Made by a program: the position numbers and the translations under genes
Source of the DNA: Klenkia terrae
GTDB taxonomy: Bacteria; Actinomycetota; Actinomycetes; Mycobacteriales; Geodermatophilaceae
Reading direction: 5' to 3'
DNA: 38,356 nucleotides
Assembly (NCBI RefSeq): GCF_900491935.1
Contig: NZ_UEXK01000004.1
Location: forward strand, 3,615,166 to 3,653,521
Notes under the pieces: model-generated
The model's input: only the letters and a program-made list of their open reading frames with translations
Database searches by the model: none
What the model was told of the DNA's origin: nothing
Part shown: positions 8,457 to 23,344 of the stretch, one piece after another
How the letters are laid out: each line of letters starts with the position of its first letter
How positions within the stretch are numbered: the stretch's first letter is position 1

Positions 8457-9602
8457 ATGACCGACATGCTCAGCCCCAGCCGTACCTCCTCGCGCACCTT
8501 CGCCGAGGGCGTGCCGGTGGTGGTGGAGCAGGCCACCCCGCGCCCGGCCGCCGAGCGCCAGCAGCTGCTGGCCGACCCGGGCTTCGGCAAGGTGTTCACC
8601 GACCACATGGTGGTCGCGCGGTACGTCGCCGGTCGGGGCTGGACCGAGGCGAAGCTGACCGGCTACGCGCCGCTGCAGCTGGACCCGAGCACCGCCGCGC
8701 TGCACTACGCGCAGTCGATCTTCGAGGGGCTGAAGGCCTACGCCCAGCCCGACGGCTCGGTCTCGATCTTCCGGCCGGAGCAGAACGCCGCGCGGATGGC
8801 CCGCGGCGCGGTCCGCATGGCCATGCCGCCGGTCCCGGCCGAGGGCTTCCTGTCCGCCGTCGACGCCCTGGTCGACGCCGACCGCGACTGGGTCCCCACC
8901 GGCCCGGACCAGACCCTCTACATCCGGCCCTACCAGCTGGCGGTCGAGCCCTTCCTGGGCGTGCGGCCGGCGGCGGAGTACCTCTTCGTCGTCATCGCCA
9001 GCCCGGCCGGGGCCTACTTCCCCCGCGGCGTGCAGCCGGTGTCGGTCTACCTCTCCGAGGACTACATCCGCGCCGCCCCCGGCGGCACCGGCGACGTCAA
9101 GTGCGCCGGCAACTACGCCGCCAGCCTGCTGGCCCAGGAGCAGGCCATCGCGGCCGGCTGCGACCAGGTCGTCTGGCTGGACGCGACGGAGAAGAAGTAC
9201 GTCGAGGAGATGGGCGGGATGAACCTGTTCTTCGTCCTCGGCACCGGCGCCGACGCCGAGCTGGTCACCCCCGAGCTCACCGGCACCCTGCTGCCCGGCA
9301 TCACCCGCGACTCGCTGATCACCGTGGCCCGCGAGATGGGCCACCGGGTGACCGAGCGCCGGTTCACCGTCGAGGAGTGGCGGGCCGGCGTCGCCGACGG
9401 CACGGTCACCGAGACCTTCGCCTGCGGCACCGCGGCGGTCATCACCCCGGTCGGCGAGGTCAAGGCCCGCACCGGCGACTTCACCGTGGGCGACGGCACC
9501 CCCGGCACGCTGACGATGGCGCTGCGCGAGCGGCTGCTGGACATCCAGCACGGCCGGGTCGCCGACGACCACGGCTGGCGGCACACCGTCACCGCGGGCT
9601 GA
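8457..9602 (+). CDS. ilvE: branched-chain amino-acid aminotransferase
   Basis: PLP-dependent fold-type IV aminotransferase that interconverts Leu/Ile/Val and their 2-keto acids with glutamate/2-oxoglutarate. At 381 residues it has the length of the long eukaryotic/actinobacterial BCAT branch. Signature regions are YAQSIFEGLKAY, the Schiff-base lysine Lys215 in DVKCAGNYAASLLAQ, EEMGGMNLFFV, and the C-terminal ETFACGTAAVITPVGEV. ATG at 8457 is preferred over the GTG at 8448 because gggag (8450-8454) directly precedes it. A palindrome and TAGTCT hexamer lie in the leader. ribF starts five bases after the stop, so the two are probably co-transcribed. Confidence 0.95.
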   Translation: MTDMLSPSRTSSRTFAEGVPVVVEQATPRPAAERQQLLADPGFGKVFTDHMVVARYVAGRGWTEAKLTGYAPLQLDPSTAALHYAQSIFEGLKAYAQPDGSVSIFRPEQNAARMARGAVRMAMPPVPAEGFLSAVDALVDADRDWVPTGPDQTLYIRPYQLAVEPFLGVRPAAEYLFVVIASPAGAYFPRGVQPVSVYLSEDYIRAAPGGTGDVKCAGNYAASLLAQEQAIAAGCDQVVWLDATEKKYVEEMGGMNLFFVLGTGADAELVTPELTGTLLPGITRDSLITVAREMGHRVTERRFTVEEWRAGVADGTVTETFACGTAAVITPVGEVKARTGDFTVGDGTPGTLTMALRERLLDIQHGRVADDHGWRHTVTAG

Positions 9603-9606
9603 ACCG

Positions 9607-10578
9607 GTGCAGAGATGGCGCGGGCTGGAGGCCACCCCGGCCGACCTGGGTCGCACGGTGGTCACCGTCGGCATGTACGACGGCGTCCACCTGGGGCACC
9701 AGCAGCTGGTGGCCGCGGCGGTCGCGAAGGCGCGGGGGCTGGGTCGACCGGCCCTGCTGCTGACCTTCGACCCGCACCCGGCCGAGGTGGTCCGCCCCGG
9801 CTCGCACCCGGCCATCCTCACCTCGCCGGACCGCAAGGCCGAGCTGGTCGCCGACCTGGGCGTCGATGCCATGTGCGTGCTGCCGTTCACCCCGGAGTTC
9901 AGCCGGCTGTCCCCGGAGGGCTTCACGCACACCGTGCTGGTCGAGCACCTGCACGCGGCCGCGGTGGTGGTGGGGGAGAACTTCACCTACGGCCACCTCG
10001 CCGCCGGTGACGTCGCCTCCCTGACCCGGGAGGGCCGCCGGTTCGGCTTCGCCGTCGAGGGGCTCGGGCTGCAGACCGCCAGCGCCACCGACGTGGCCGA
10101 CGACGGCGAGGTCACCATCTCCTCGACCTACATCCGCGCGTGCGTCTCCGCCGGTGACATGCGCTCGGCCGCCCGTGCCCTGGGCCGCCCGCACCGGGTG
10201 GACGGCGTCGTCGTCCGCGGGGACCGGCGCGGGCGCGAGCTCGGCTACCCCACGGCCAACGTCGAGTCGCCGAAGTTCACCGCCGTCCCCGCCGACGGCG
10301 TCTACGCCGGCCGGTTGGTGCTGCAGGACCCGCACGGCCGCAGCGGCGAGAGCTTCCCCGCCGCCATCTCGGTGGGCACGAACCCGACCTTCCAGGGCAC
10401 CCGGCGCACCGTGGAGGCCTTCCTGCTCGACTGGTCGGGCGACCTCTACGGCGAGCACGTCGGCGTCGAGTTCGTCGAGCGCCTGCGCCCGATGGTCGCC
10501 TACCGGGGCGTCGAGGCCCTCATCGAGCAGATGGACCAGGACGTGGTCCAGGCGCGGGTCGTCCTGCAGGTGCCGTGA
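9607..10578 (+). CDS. ribF: bifunctional riboflavin kinase / FAD synthetase
   Basis: Makes FMN from riboflavin and FAD from FMN. The N-terminal FAD synthetase (nucleotidyltransferase) half has VTVGMYDGVHLGHQQLV, TFDPHPAEVV and ISSTYIRACVSAGDM. The C-terminal flavokinase half has RVDGVVVRGDRRGRELGYPTAN and the YPTAN-proximal Thr/Asn site, then VGTNPTF and VEFVERLRP. 323 residues is normal. GTG at 9607 gives the typical N-terminus MQRWRGLEATP. It lies five bases after ilvE and upstream of rpsO, the conserved truB-ribF-rpsO order with an insertion. Confidence 0.95.
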   Translation: MQRWRGLEATPADLGRTVVTVGMYDGVHLGHQQLVAAAVAKARGLGRPALLLTFDPHPAEVVRPGSHPAILTSPDRKAELVADLGVDAMCVLPFTPEFSRLSPEGFTHTVLVEHLHAAAVVVGENFTYGHLAAGDVASLTREGRRFGFAVEGLGLQTASATDVADDGEVTISSTYIRACVSAGDMRSAARALGRPHRVDGVVVRGDRRGRELGYPTANVESPKFTAVPADGVYAGRLVLQDPHGRSGESFPAAISVGTNPTFQGTRRTVEAFLLDWSGDLYGEHVGVEFVERLRPMVAYRGVEALIEQMDQDVVQARVVLQVP

Positions 10579-10583
10579 CGAGT

Positions 10584-10600
10584 GGGGCCCGGAGGGTCCC
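10584..10600 (+). terminator. short hairpin after ribF
   Basis: A 7-bp stem with one G-U pair (10584-10590 with 10594-10600) and a 3-nt loop just after the ribF stop. It is weak and has no U-run, so it is a possible terminator only. Confidence 0.3.
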
Positions 10601-10683
10601 GCAAGGATCGGCAGGGGGGCTCGTCGGAGGTCGGGACGGCACCTGGCCGCGGTCGGAGTCCGCAGGACGACCATCAGCACCGT

Positions 10684-10689
10684 GTAACC
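10684..10689 (+). promoter_or_regulatory. -10-like TAACCT upstream of rpsO
   Basis: TAACCT in the 200-base ribF-rpsO gap matches the TANNNT pattern. It would give a leader of roughly 85 bases that contains the hairpin at 10716-10755. No convincing -35 was found. Confidence 0.4.
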
Positions 10690-10715
10690 TGGTGGGAGCG
10701 TCGGGAGACCGACGC

Positions 10716-10755
10716 GTGTGCATGCTGCCCCCGTGACACCGACCGGGGGCCACAC
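10716..10755 (+). promoter_or_regulatory. rpsO leader stem-loop
   Basis: Outer arms gtgtg (10716-10720) and cacac (10751-10755) flank a perfect 7-bp inner stem gcccccg/cgggggc (10727-10733 with 10744-10750), with a 10-nt loop. It lies just upstream of the rpsO ribosome-binding site. S15 represses its own mRNA through leader structures in several bacteria, so an autoregulatory role is plausible but inferred. Confidence 0.4.
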
Positions 10756-10778
10756 GTGACCTGCCCAGGAGGCACCAC

Positions 10779-11048
10779 ATGGCGCTCGACAGCGCGACGA
10801 AGAAGCAGATCATGACCGAGTACGCCACGGTCGAGAGCGACACCGGTTCCCCCGAGGTGCAGGTCGCGATGCTGACCCGACGGATCAGCGACCTGACCGA
10901 GCACCTCAAGATGCACAAGCACGACCACCACAGCCGGCGGGGCCTGCTCCTGCTGGTGGGCCGGCGTCGCCGGCTGCTGAACTACCTGGCGAAGACCGAC
11001 ATCAGCCGGTACCGCTCGCTCATCGAGCGGCTCGGCCTGCGCCGCTAG
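10779..11048 (+). CDS. rpsO: 30S ribosomal protein S15
   Basis: S15 binds the 16S central domain three-way junction and nucleates platform assembly. The 89-residue protein is full length, with the family segments [28 protein letters not shown] and [29 protein letters not shown] strong Shine-Dalgarno aggagg lies upstream of the ATG. It is preceded by its own likely promoter and a leader hairpin, and followed by a strong terminator, so it is probably a separate transcription unit from pnp despite their usual adjacency. Confidence 0.98.
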   Translation: MALDSATKKQIMTEYATVESDTGSPEVQVAMLTRRISDLTEHLKMHKHDHHSRRGLLLLVGRRRRLLNYLAKTDISRYRSLIERLGLRR

Positions 11049-11054
11049 CCAGTC

Positions 11055-11090
11055 GAGGGGACCGCTCCGCACCGCGGAGTCGGTCCCCTC
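11055..11090 (+). terminator. strong hairpin after rpsO
   Basis: Sixteen base pairs with a single bulged T (11055-11070 with 11074-11090) and a 3-nt loop, six bases after the rpsO stop. There is no U-run, but this is the most stable structure in the rpsO-pnp gap. Confidence 0.75.
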
Positions 11091-11220
11091 ACTCGTGCGG
11101 CACCCGTCGCACGGGCCCAGGCGGCCACGCCCGGCCCTGGTCGCGCCACCCCGGCGCACGGCCCGGTCCTCGGTGGTGGCCCCCGGGATGCGGCAGGCGC
11201 ACGCCCCGCAGCCCGAGGGC

Positions 11221-11295
11221 TTCGATCGAAGACCGGTCCCAGGGACCACCCGGTGCACCGCCGCCGAACCAAGAGGGCGCCGCCGCATGCGGCGC
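11221..11295 (+). promoter_or_regulatory. palindrome-rich pnp leader
   Basis: Within 75 bases upstream of pnp lie a 10-bp palindrome ttcgatcgaa (11221-11230), ggtccc-a-gggacc (11235-11247) and a 7-5-7 hairpin gcgccgc/gcggcgc (11277-11295) placed just before the ribosome-binding site. In E. coli pnp, an RNase III-cut leader hairpin mediates PNPase autoregulation; a similar role here is inferred only. The rest of the 11091-11220 gap shows nothing I can name. Confidence 0.4.
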
Positions 11296-11309
11296 AGGAA
11301 GAGGACACG

Positions 11310-13562
11310 ATGTCCGCACCCACCACCGACGTCGTCGACTACGACGAGGACGGCGTCTTCACCGCCTCCGCCGTGATCGACAACGGGTCCTACGGGTCCC
11401 GCACCGTCACCTTCGAGACCGGCCGGCTGGCCAAGCAGGCCGCCGGCTCCGTCGTCGCCACCATGGGCGACACCACGCTGCTGTCGGCCACCACGGCCGG
11501 CCGCCAGCCCAAGGACCACTTCGACTTCTTCCCGCTGACGGTGGACGTCGAGGAGCGGATGTACGCGATCGGGAAGATCCCCGGTTCGTTCTTCCGCCGC
11601 GAGGGCCGCCCGTCCGAGGACGCCATCCTCACCTGCCGGCTGATCGACCGCCCGCTGCGCCCGACCTTCGCCAAGGGCCTGCGCAACGAGGTACAGGTCG
11701 TCATCACCGTGCTGAGCCTGGACCCCGACCACCTGTACGACGTGCTGGCGATCAACGGCGCCTCGGCGTCCACCCAGCTGTCGGGCCTGCCCTTCTCCGG
11801 CCCGGTCGGCGCCACCCGCGTCGCGCTGATCAACGGCCAGTGGGTGGGCTTCCCGACCCACACCGAGCTCGAGGACGCCGTCTTCGACATGGTCGTGGCC
11901 GGCCGCGTGCTGCCCGATGGCGACGTCGCGATCATGATGGTCGAGGCCGAGGCCACCGAGAAGACCATCGACCTGGTCGCCGGTGGGGCCACCGCCCCGA
12001 CCGAGGAGGTCGTCTCCCAGGGCCTCGAGGCCGCCAAGCCGTTCATCAAGGCGCTGTGCGACGCCCAGTCCGCGCTGGCCGGCAAGGCCGCCAAGCCCGA
12101 GGCGCACTTCCCCCGCTTCCTGGACTACCAGGACGACGTCTACGCCGCGGTCGAGGCCCAGGCCACCGAGAAGCTCACCGCTGCCCAGGCCATCCCGGGC
12201 AAGGCCGAGCGCGAGGACGCCACCGACGCGCTCAAGGACGAGGTCAAGGCCGCGCTGGCCGACCAGTTCGAGGGTCGCGAGAAGGAGGTCTCCGGTGCCT
12301 TCCGCGCGGTGACCAAGAAGGTCGTGCGCCAGCGCATCCTGCGCGACAAGGTCCGCATCGACGGCCGCGGCGTCACCGACATCCGGCCGCTGTCGGCCGA
12401 GGTCGAGGTGCTCCCGCGGGTGCACGGCTCGGCGCTGTTCGAGCGCGGCGAGACCCAGATCATGGGTGTCACCACGCTGAACATGCTCCGCATGGAGCAG
12501 CAGCTGGACACGCTGAACCCGGTGACCCGCAAGCGCTACATGCACAACTACAACTTCCCGCCGTACTCCACCGGCGAGACCGGCCGCGTGGGTTCGCCCA
12601 AGCGTCGCGAGATCGGCCACGGTGCCCTCGCCGAGCGGGCGCTGCTGCCGGTGCTGCCCGACCGCGAGGCGTTCCCCTACGCCATCCGCCAGGTCTCCGA
12701 GGCGCTGGGCTCCAACGGCTCGACGTCGATGGGCTCGGTCTGCGCCTCCACCCTGTCGCTGCTCAACGCCGGCGTGCCGCTGCGCGCCCCGGTCGCCGGC
12801 ATCGCCATGGGTCTGGTCTCCGACGAGGTCGACGGGCAGACGCAGTACGTCGCGCTCACCGACATCCTCGGCGCCGAGGACGCCTTCGGGGACATGGACT
12901 TCAAGGTCGCCGGCACCAAGGACTTCGTGACGGCGCTGCAGCTGGACACCAAGCTCGACGGCATCCCCTCCGACGTCCTCGCTGGTGCGCTGACCCAGGC
13001 CCGCGCGGCCCGGCTGCACATCCTTGACGTCATGCTCGAGGCGATCGACGGTCCCGACGAGATGAGCCCGTTCGCCCCCCGGGTGACCACGGTGCGCATC
13101 CCCGTCGACAAGATCGGTGCGGTGATCGGGCCCAAGGGCCAGATGATCAACGCGATCCAGGACGAGACCGGCGCGGACATCACCATCGAGGACGACGGCA
13201 CGATCTACGTCGGCGCCTCCGACGGCCCGTCCGCCCAGGCCGCGGTCGACCGGATCAACGCCATCGCCAACCCGACGCTGCCCAAGGTCGGCGAGCGGTT
13301 CCTGGGCACGGTCGTCAAGACCACCGCCTTCGGTGCCTTCGTCTCCCTGCTGCCCGGCCGCGACGGCCTGGTGCACATCAGCAAGCTGGGCAACGGCAAG
13401 CGGATCGCCAAGGTCGAGGACGTCGCGAACGTCGGCGACAAGCTGCAGGTCGAGATCACCGACATCGACGCCCGCGGCAAGATCAGCCTGGTCCCGGTCG
13501 TCGAGGGCGGTGCCTCCGCGGAGGCGCCGGCCGAGGCCGCCGACGCCCCTGCGGGTGAGTGA
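11310..13562 (+). CDS. pnp: polyribonucleotide nucleotidyltransferase (PNPase / GpsI)
   Basis: Phosphorolytic 3'-5' exoribonuclease and, in actinobacteria, a polymerase for RNA tails. Domain order: first RNase PH core from about residue 20, an all-alpha linker, the second catalytic RNase PH core ([30 protein letters not shown] region), a KH domain from about 594 ([19 protein letters not shown]) and an S1 domain about 661-731 ([26 protein letters not shown]). ATG at 11310 is chosen over the upstream in-frame GTG at 11253 because a purine-rich site (aggaagagga) precedes it. The 750-residue length fits actinobacterial GpsI. The short tail is Ala/Glu-rich. The stop overlaps the pepR GTG (GTGA). 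Confidence 0.97.
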   Translation: MSAPTTDVVDYDEDGVFTASAVIDNGSYGSRTVTFETGRLAKQAAGSVVATMGDTTLLSATTAGRQPKDHFDFFPLTVDVEERMYAIGKIPGSFFRREGRPSEDAILTCRLIDRPLRPTFAKGLRNEVQVVITVLSLDPDHLYDVLAINGASASTQLSGLPFSGPVGATRVALINGQWVGFPTHTELEDAVFDMVVAGRVLPDGDVAIMMVEAEATEKTIDLVAGGATAPTEEVVSQGLEAAKPFIKALCDAQSALAGKAAKPEAHFPRFLDYQDDVYAAVEAQATEKLTAAQAIPGKAEREDATDALKDEVKAALADQFEGREKEVSGAFRAVTKKVVRQRILRDKVRIDGRGVTDIRPLSAEVEVLPRVHGSALFERGETQIMGVTTLNMLRMEQQLDTLNPVTRKRYMHNYNFPPYSTGETGRVGSPKRREIGHGALAERALLPVLPDREAFPYAIRQVSEALGSNGSTSMGSVCASTLSLLNAGVPLRAPVAGIAMGLVSDEVDGQTQYVALTDILGAEDAFGDMDFKVAGTKDFVTALQLDTKLDGIPSDVLAGALTQARAARLHILDVMLEAIDGPDEMSPFAPRVTTVRIPVDKIGAVIGPKGQMINAIQDETGADITIEDDGTIYVGASDGPSAQAAVDRINAIANPTLPKVGERFLGTVVKTTAFGAFVSLLPGRDGLVHISKLGNGKRIAKVEDVANVGDKLQVEITDIDARGKISLVPVVEGGASAEAPAEAADAPAGE

Positions 13563-14937
13563 CCACGGCTGACACCAGCCTGGACGGCGCCGGGGTGGGT
13601 GCGGCTGCGGCCGCGCCCACCCCGGTGGTCGTCGGGCACACGGAGGTCCTCGACGTCGACGAGTTCGGCGGTCGCGTCGAGCGCACCGAGCTGCCCGGCG
13701 GGCTGCGGGTCATCACCGAGCTGATGCCCGGTGTCCTGTCGGCCACCGTGGGCATCTGGGTCGGTGTCGGCTCCCGGGACGAGACGCCGGTGCTGGCCGG
13801 GTCCTCGCACTTCCTGGAGCACCTGCTGTTCAAGGGCACCCGGTCGCGCACGGCGCTGGAGATCGCCACGGCGATGGACGCCGTCGGCGGTGAGATGAAC
13901 GCCTTCACCGCCAAGGAGCACACCTGCTACTACGCCAACGTGCTCGCCAGCGACCTGCCGTTGGCGGTGACCCTGCTCGGTGACCTGGTCACCGATGCGC
14001 TCAACACCGCCCCGGACCTGGAGTCCGAGCGCACGGTGGTGCTCGAGGAGATCGCCATGCGCGACGACGAGCCCGCCGACGCCGTCCACGACCTGTTCGC
14101 CGAGACGCTCTTCGGCGACACCCCGCTGGGCCGGTCGGTGCTGGGCACGGTCGGGTCCATCGAGTCCCTGACCCGCGAGGACGTCGACGGCTGGTACCGC
14201 GGCCGGTACGCCGCCCCCTCGATCGTGGTGGCCGCCGCCGGCCGGGTCGACCACCGCGAGGTCCTGGAGCTGGTCCGGCAGGCGTTCGGCGAGCGGCTGT
14301 CCGGCGACACCCGCCCGGACCCGCTGCGCACCGGGGACGACGGGGTGTCCACCGCGCCGGCCCGGCGCACCGGCCTGATCCACCGCCGCACCGAGCAGAC
14401 GCACCTGCTGCTGGGCTCGGTGGGCATGGGGCGGCTGGACGACGCGCGCTACGCCGCAGCGGTGCTGGACGCCGCCGTCGGCGGGGGGATGAGCTCCCGG
14501 CTGTTCCAGGAGATCCGCGAGAAGCGGGGCCTGGTCTACAGCGTGGGCTCCGCCCTCACGCACTACGCCGGGACCGGGGTCTTCTCCGTCTACGCAGGCT
14601 GCGCGCCCAAGCGGGTGCCCGAGGTGCTGCGGCTGATCCGGGAGTCCCTGGGTGAGGTCGCCGCGCACGGCATCACCGACGACGAGGTGGCCCGCGGCAT
14701 CGGCCAGCTCAAGGGCGGCCTGGTGCTCGGTCTGGAGGACACCGGGTCCCGGATGAGCCGGCTGGGCAAGAGCGAGCTGTCCTACGGGGAGTACCTGCCG
14801 GTCACCGAGGTGCTCGCCCGGTTGGACGCCGTCGGTGCGGACGCGGTGCGGGCGGTCGCGGCCGACCTGTTCACCCGGCCGACGGCGCTGGCCGTGGTCG
14901 GGCCGTACCGGGACAAGGACCTGGAGCGGCTGTCGGC

Positions 14938-14941
<4 letters not shown>
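13559..14941 (+). CDS. pepR: M16-family zinc metallopeptidase (PepR-like)
   Basis: Pitrilysin/MPP-like M16B peptidase of 460 residues. The inverted zinc motif HFLEH spans His84-His88, with the third metal ligand Glu about 75 residues on, in the [11 protein letters not shown] segment. The C-terminal M16 domain has the [20 protein letters not shown] region involved in substrate contact. The family degrades oligopeptides; the physiological substrate is unknown. GTG start overlaps the pnp stop (GTGA), and the stop overlaps the VanZ-like start (ATGA). pnp-pepR-dapB order is the same as in mycobacteria, which supports the symbol. Confidence 0.92.
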
Positions 14942-16138
<1,197 letters not shown>

Positions 16139-16313
16139 CCCCGTCCGCGGGGGCGGGGGACCGGGTCGAACCCGGCCCGACACCCCCGCGACACACCGCG
16201 GACACGTGACCTGCGTCGTAGACGGGTCCGGATCGGAACCTGGTTGACCTGCGGTTTGTCCTCCGCGGCCCACCGCGCCGACCCCTGCGGGCCACATCGG
16301 GGACCCCCCGGGT

Positions 16314-16342
16314 TTGACGACCCCCACCCCATGGCGTAACTT
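16314..16342 (+). promoter_or_regulatory. rrn promoter
   Basis: TTGACG (16314-16319) and TAACTT (16337-16342) are separated by exactly 17 bases, the best sigma-70/SigA-type promoter in the window. It predicts a start near 16349, about 228 bases before the mature 16S. Confidence 0.8.
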
Positions 16343-16439
16343 TCTCTTTGCGCCGGGAACGACCGAGAGGCCGGACCTGAAGCGCCGAGCAGGACAAACC
16401 AAGCCGTTCACGAAGGCCTCCGGGTCGGGTTGAACGCGC

Positions 16440-16469
16440 GTCCGCTCCTTGAGAACTCAACAGCGTGCC
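16440..16469 (+). other. 5' arm of 16S precursor-processing stem
   Basis: This 30-base segment, which includes cttgagaact, is complementary to 18322-18351 in the 16S-23S spacer: 26 Watson-Crick pairs, two G-U pairs and two mismatches. Together they form the long stem that loops out 16S and is the expected RNase III substrate. Confidence 0.85.
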
Positions 16470-16576
16470 GAAAGTCAGTGCCATATGTTTGATCCCCACT
16501 CCTCTCGGGGGGTGGGTGTTGGGTTGATTGATATCGAGAGTGCCAACTCTTGGTTCTCGGCCTTGGATCGAAATTC

Positions 16577-18103
<1,527 letters not shown>

Positions 18104-18321
18104 AGCACTGGCCGGCGCATGTCCATGGGGTTCCTCCTGTGGGTGTCCGGTCCAGAGTCACGCCCACGCCGATGACGTCGCCAGGTCTTCTGGTGGCGCG
18201 AAGTGTGTGGGGTGTCGCTCACGGGTGGAACACTGACCAGTTCGACCGATCGGTCGTCATCGGCCCCAAGTACAGCCAGCTTGCTGGTGGGAACGGGGGT
18301 GGGGACGGTTGAGGGGTTGTA

Positions 18322-18351
18322 GGCACGCTGTTGGGTCCTGAGGGAGCGGAC
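18322..18351 (+). other. 3' arm of 16S precursor-processing stem
   Basis: Pairs with 16440-16469 across the 16S gene, beginning ggcacgctgttg. The near-perfect complementarity over 30 bases ties the leader, 16S and spacer together as one native operon. Confidence 0.85.
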
Positions 18352-18475
18352 CCGATGCCCACCGGAAGGTGGGGATTGGGGTATGCGATCTCGTACGGGG
18401 CCTGCCTGTCCGTCACATCAGCCCGTTTGCGGGTGTTGGTGGTGGGTGTGGGGTGGGTGGTCGTTCGTTCTTTGA

Positions 18476-18496
18476 GAACTGCACAGTGGACGCGAG
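18476..18496 (+). other. 5' arm of 23S precursor-processing stem
   Basis: Pairs over 21 bases with 21695-21715 (20 Watson-Crick pairs plus one G-U), enclosing the 23S gene. An additional six pairs are possible between 18498-18503 and 21684-21689. Confidence 0.88.
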
Positions 18497-18525
18497 CATC
18501 TTGTAGTGATTGTTTGTTTGTGTGT

Positions 18526-21657
<3,132 letters not shown>

Positions 21658-21694
21658 CTCACCTCAAACATTCACGCAATCAGCAAGATCTTGT

Positions 21695-21715
21695 CTCGCG
21701 TCCACTGTGCGGTTC
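21695..21715 (+). other. 3' arm of 23S precursor-processing stem
   Basis: Complement of 18476-18496; lies in the 149-base 23S-5S spacer, which otherwise shows no recognised element. Confidence 0.88.
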
Positions 21716-21806
21716 TGAAAGAACGGACACACCTCGTGTGTGCTCCACAGACCGCCCCACCAGCATCCCTTTGACCGGGTGCGACAGGGGTGGAAACTTT
21801 CACAGC

Positions 21807-21924
21807 GTTACGGCGGTCATGGCGAGAGGGAAACGCCCGGTCTCATTCCGAACCCGGAAGCTAAGCCTCTCAGCGCCGATGGTACTGCCCGGGGGACTGG
21901 GTGGGAGAGTAGGACGCCGCCGGA
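21807..21924 (+). rRNA. rrf: 5S ribosomal RNA
   Basis: About 118 bases beginning gttacggcggtc and ending in the complementary gacgccgccgg, which closes helix I. The conserved loop segment cccggtctcattccgaaccc and gaagctaagcc are present. Boundaries are good to about two bases. Confidence 0.95.
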
Positions 21925-21934
21925 CACCATTTCC

Positions 21935-21970
21935 GAAACGGGGTCACAGCATCTGCTGTGGCCCCGTTTC
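21935..21970 (+). terminator. rrn operon terminator
   Basis: Seventeen-base-pair hairpin (21935-21951 with 21954-21970, one G-U pair) eleven bases after 5S. It lacks a long U-run. It separates the rrn operon from the convergent DUF2461 gene. Confidence 0.85.
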
Positions 21971-22056
21971 GTGCATTCAGGACAAGGATCGTCCAAGCGA
22001 CGCACCCCCGGTTGCCGGCACTCCGACGACGAGGGCGCGCCGCGCCTCTGGCTGCG

Positions 22057-22722
22057 TCAGCGGCGACGGTCGGGTGGGGCGGTGGTCGCGCCGACGTTGT
22101 CGGCGAGCCAGTCGTTGAGGGGCTTGAGGGCGCGCCAGGTCTTCCGGACGCGGTCGATGACTTCGCGGCTGTCCAACCAGTCCTCCGGGGTCCAGTGCGT
22201 GCCGCCGTGGATGCTCTTGTGACGCAGGAGCTCGATCCTCGGGTGGTCGGGCTCGTAGCCCCGTGGGGCGCGCTTGAGCTGCTCGCCGTCGACCGAGAGG
22301 CCGGCGCGGCGGATCTTCGCGACCAGCTGCTCCAGCTGTCCGCCGGGGAGGTCGTCGTCCACGGCGCGGCGGTAGCGCTCGACCTGGTCGGGCTGCATGC
22401 GCCAGCTGCCGCCGCGTGCGGTCAGTCCGTCGGCGGACACCTCGACGTACCAGGCGCCCGTGCCGGCCCCCTCGAGGTGCAGCACGGCACCCTGGTGGGT
22501 CTTGTAGGGGGTCTTGTCCTTGCTGAAGCGCACGTCCCGGTAGGGGCGGAAGAGCTTGGGCGTGCCGAACTCGGCCGTCAGCTCCTCGACCAGCGCCAGC
22601 ATCGGACCGCGCACGTGCTCCTCGTAGGAGGCCTTGTGCTGCGTCCAGTAGGGCTTGCTGTTGTCCGCCTCGAGGCCCTCGAAGAAGACCAGACCCTCGT
22701 CGGGGAACCCGGTGAAGCTCAT
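22057..22722 (-). CDS. DUF2461 domain protein
   Basis: A 221-residue DUF2461 family protein. The N-terminal MSFTGFPDEGLVFFEGLEADNSKPYWTQHK and the internal LFRPYRDVRFSKDKTPYKTHQGA are the hallmark family segments. The function is not known; the family is widespread and usually single-gene. ATG at 22722 is used because it overlaps the GNAT stop (ATGA) and begins the family's conserved N-terminus; the longer in-frame extension upstream lies inside the GNAT gene. Convergent with the rrn operon. Confidence 0.9.
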   Translation of the reverse strand: MSFTGFPDEGLVFFEGLEADNSKPYWTQHKASYEEHVRGPMLALVEELTAEFGTPKLFRPYRDVRFSKDKTPYKTHQGAVLHLEGAGTGAWYVEVSADGLTARGGSWRMQPDQVERYRRAVDDDLPGGQLEQLVAKIRRAGLSVDGEQLKRAPRGYEPDHPRIELLRHKSIHGGTHWTPEDWLDSREVIDRVRKTWRALKPLNDWLADNVGATTAPPDRRR

Positions 22723-23291
22723 CCCAGCCCTTCGTCGTCGACCAGCGCGGCGTGCCACCGCTGCTCGTGGATGGTGGTGGTCCCGGCGTCCAGCGCGCGG
22801 GTCCAGCCGTCGACTGCCCACCCGGCGGACGTCAGGAACGCAGCCGTCACCTCGTCCGCCGTGGGCACCCAGACCTGCAGCCGGCGCACGCCGGTCGGCA
22901 CCACCAGGTCGACGACGGCGGCCAGCAGCCGGCTGCCGTGCCCCCGTCGTCCCCAGCGGGGCTCGACGAGCAGGGCCTGCAGCTCCCCGGTGGGGCCGTC
23001 CGCGGACGACGCCTCACCGGGCTGGAGCTCGGCAGGGCCGTGCGCGAGGAAGCCGACGACCTCGCCGTTCTCGGTGGCCACCAGCACGCCGTGGCCCGGG
23101 GTGGGCGGCGTGCCGATCGAGTCGGCCCACCGGGCGGCGACCGCGTCGTCGTCCCACTCGTCGAGGACGGCGGCCGGCAGCAGCTCGCGGTAGGCGGTGC
23201 GCCAGGTGACCCGTTGCACGCGGGCGATGTCGGCCGCGTCGGTGGGGCGGGCCGGCCGGACGGAGGACTCGGCGCGTCCGGTGAGCTGCAC
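22719..23291 (-). CDS. GNAT-family N-acetyltransferase
   Basis: Acetyl-CoA-dependent acyltransferase of 190 residues. The N-terminal VRPARPTDAADIARVQRVTWRTAYRELLP is a typical GNAT beta1-alpha1 region. The acetyl-CoA pyrophosphate loop is in [20 protein letters not shown] (R/QxxGxG/A pattern), followed by AFLTSAGWAVDG. The acceptor substrate is not predictable. GTG start at 23291 follows a minus-strand TAGGGT hexamer by six bases (likely leaderless). Its stop overlaps the DUF2461 start, so the pair forms a minus-strand operon, divergent from the glycosylase gene. Confidence 0.88.
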   Translation of the reverse strand: MQLTGRAESSVRPARPTDAADIARVQRVTWRTAYRELLPAAVLDEWDDDAVAARWADSIGTPPTPGHGVLVATENGEVVGFLAHGPAELQPGEASSADGPTGELQALLVEPRWGRRGHGSRLLAAVVDLVVPTGVRRLQVWVPTADEVTAAFLTSAGWAVDGWTRALDAGTTTIHEQRWHAALVDDEGLG

Positions 23292-23297
23292 CCCCGC

Positions 23298-23303
23298 ACC
23301 CTA
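23298..23303 (-). promoter_or_regulatory. -10-like TAGGGT, GNAT/DUF2461 operon
   Basis: Minus-strand TAGGGT followed by six bases (gcgggg) and the GTG start. The position implies a leaderless mRNA. Confidence 0.5.
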
Positions 23304-23344
23304 GGCGGCGCGTGCTGTCGGACCCCGGGGGCAGGATCGACCAC

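Larger units (their letters stand above)
16139..16576 (+). promoter_or_regulatory. rrn operon leader
   Basis: This 438-base gene-free stretch holds a small 5-bp G/C hairpin just after dapB (16139-16152), the rrn promoter (listed separately), the 5' arm of the 16S processing stem (16440-16469) and an A/T-richer run into the 16S gene. A local hairpin around ccccactcc...ggggggtggg lies near 16495-16515. A second possible -35 TTGACC (16244-16249) has no matching -10. No ORF with coding bias is present. Confidence 0.7.
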
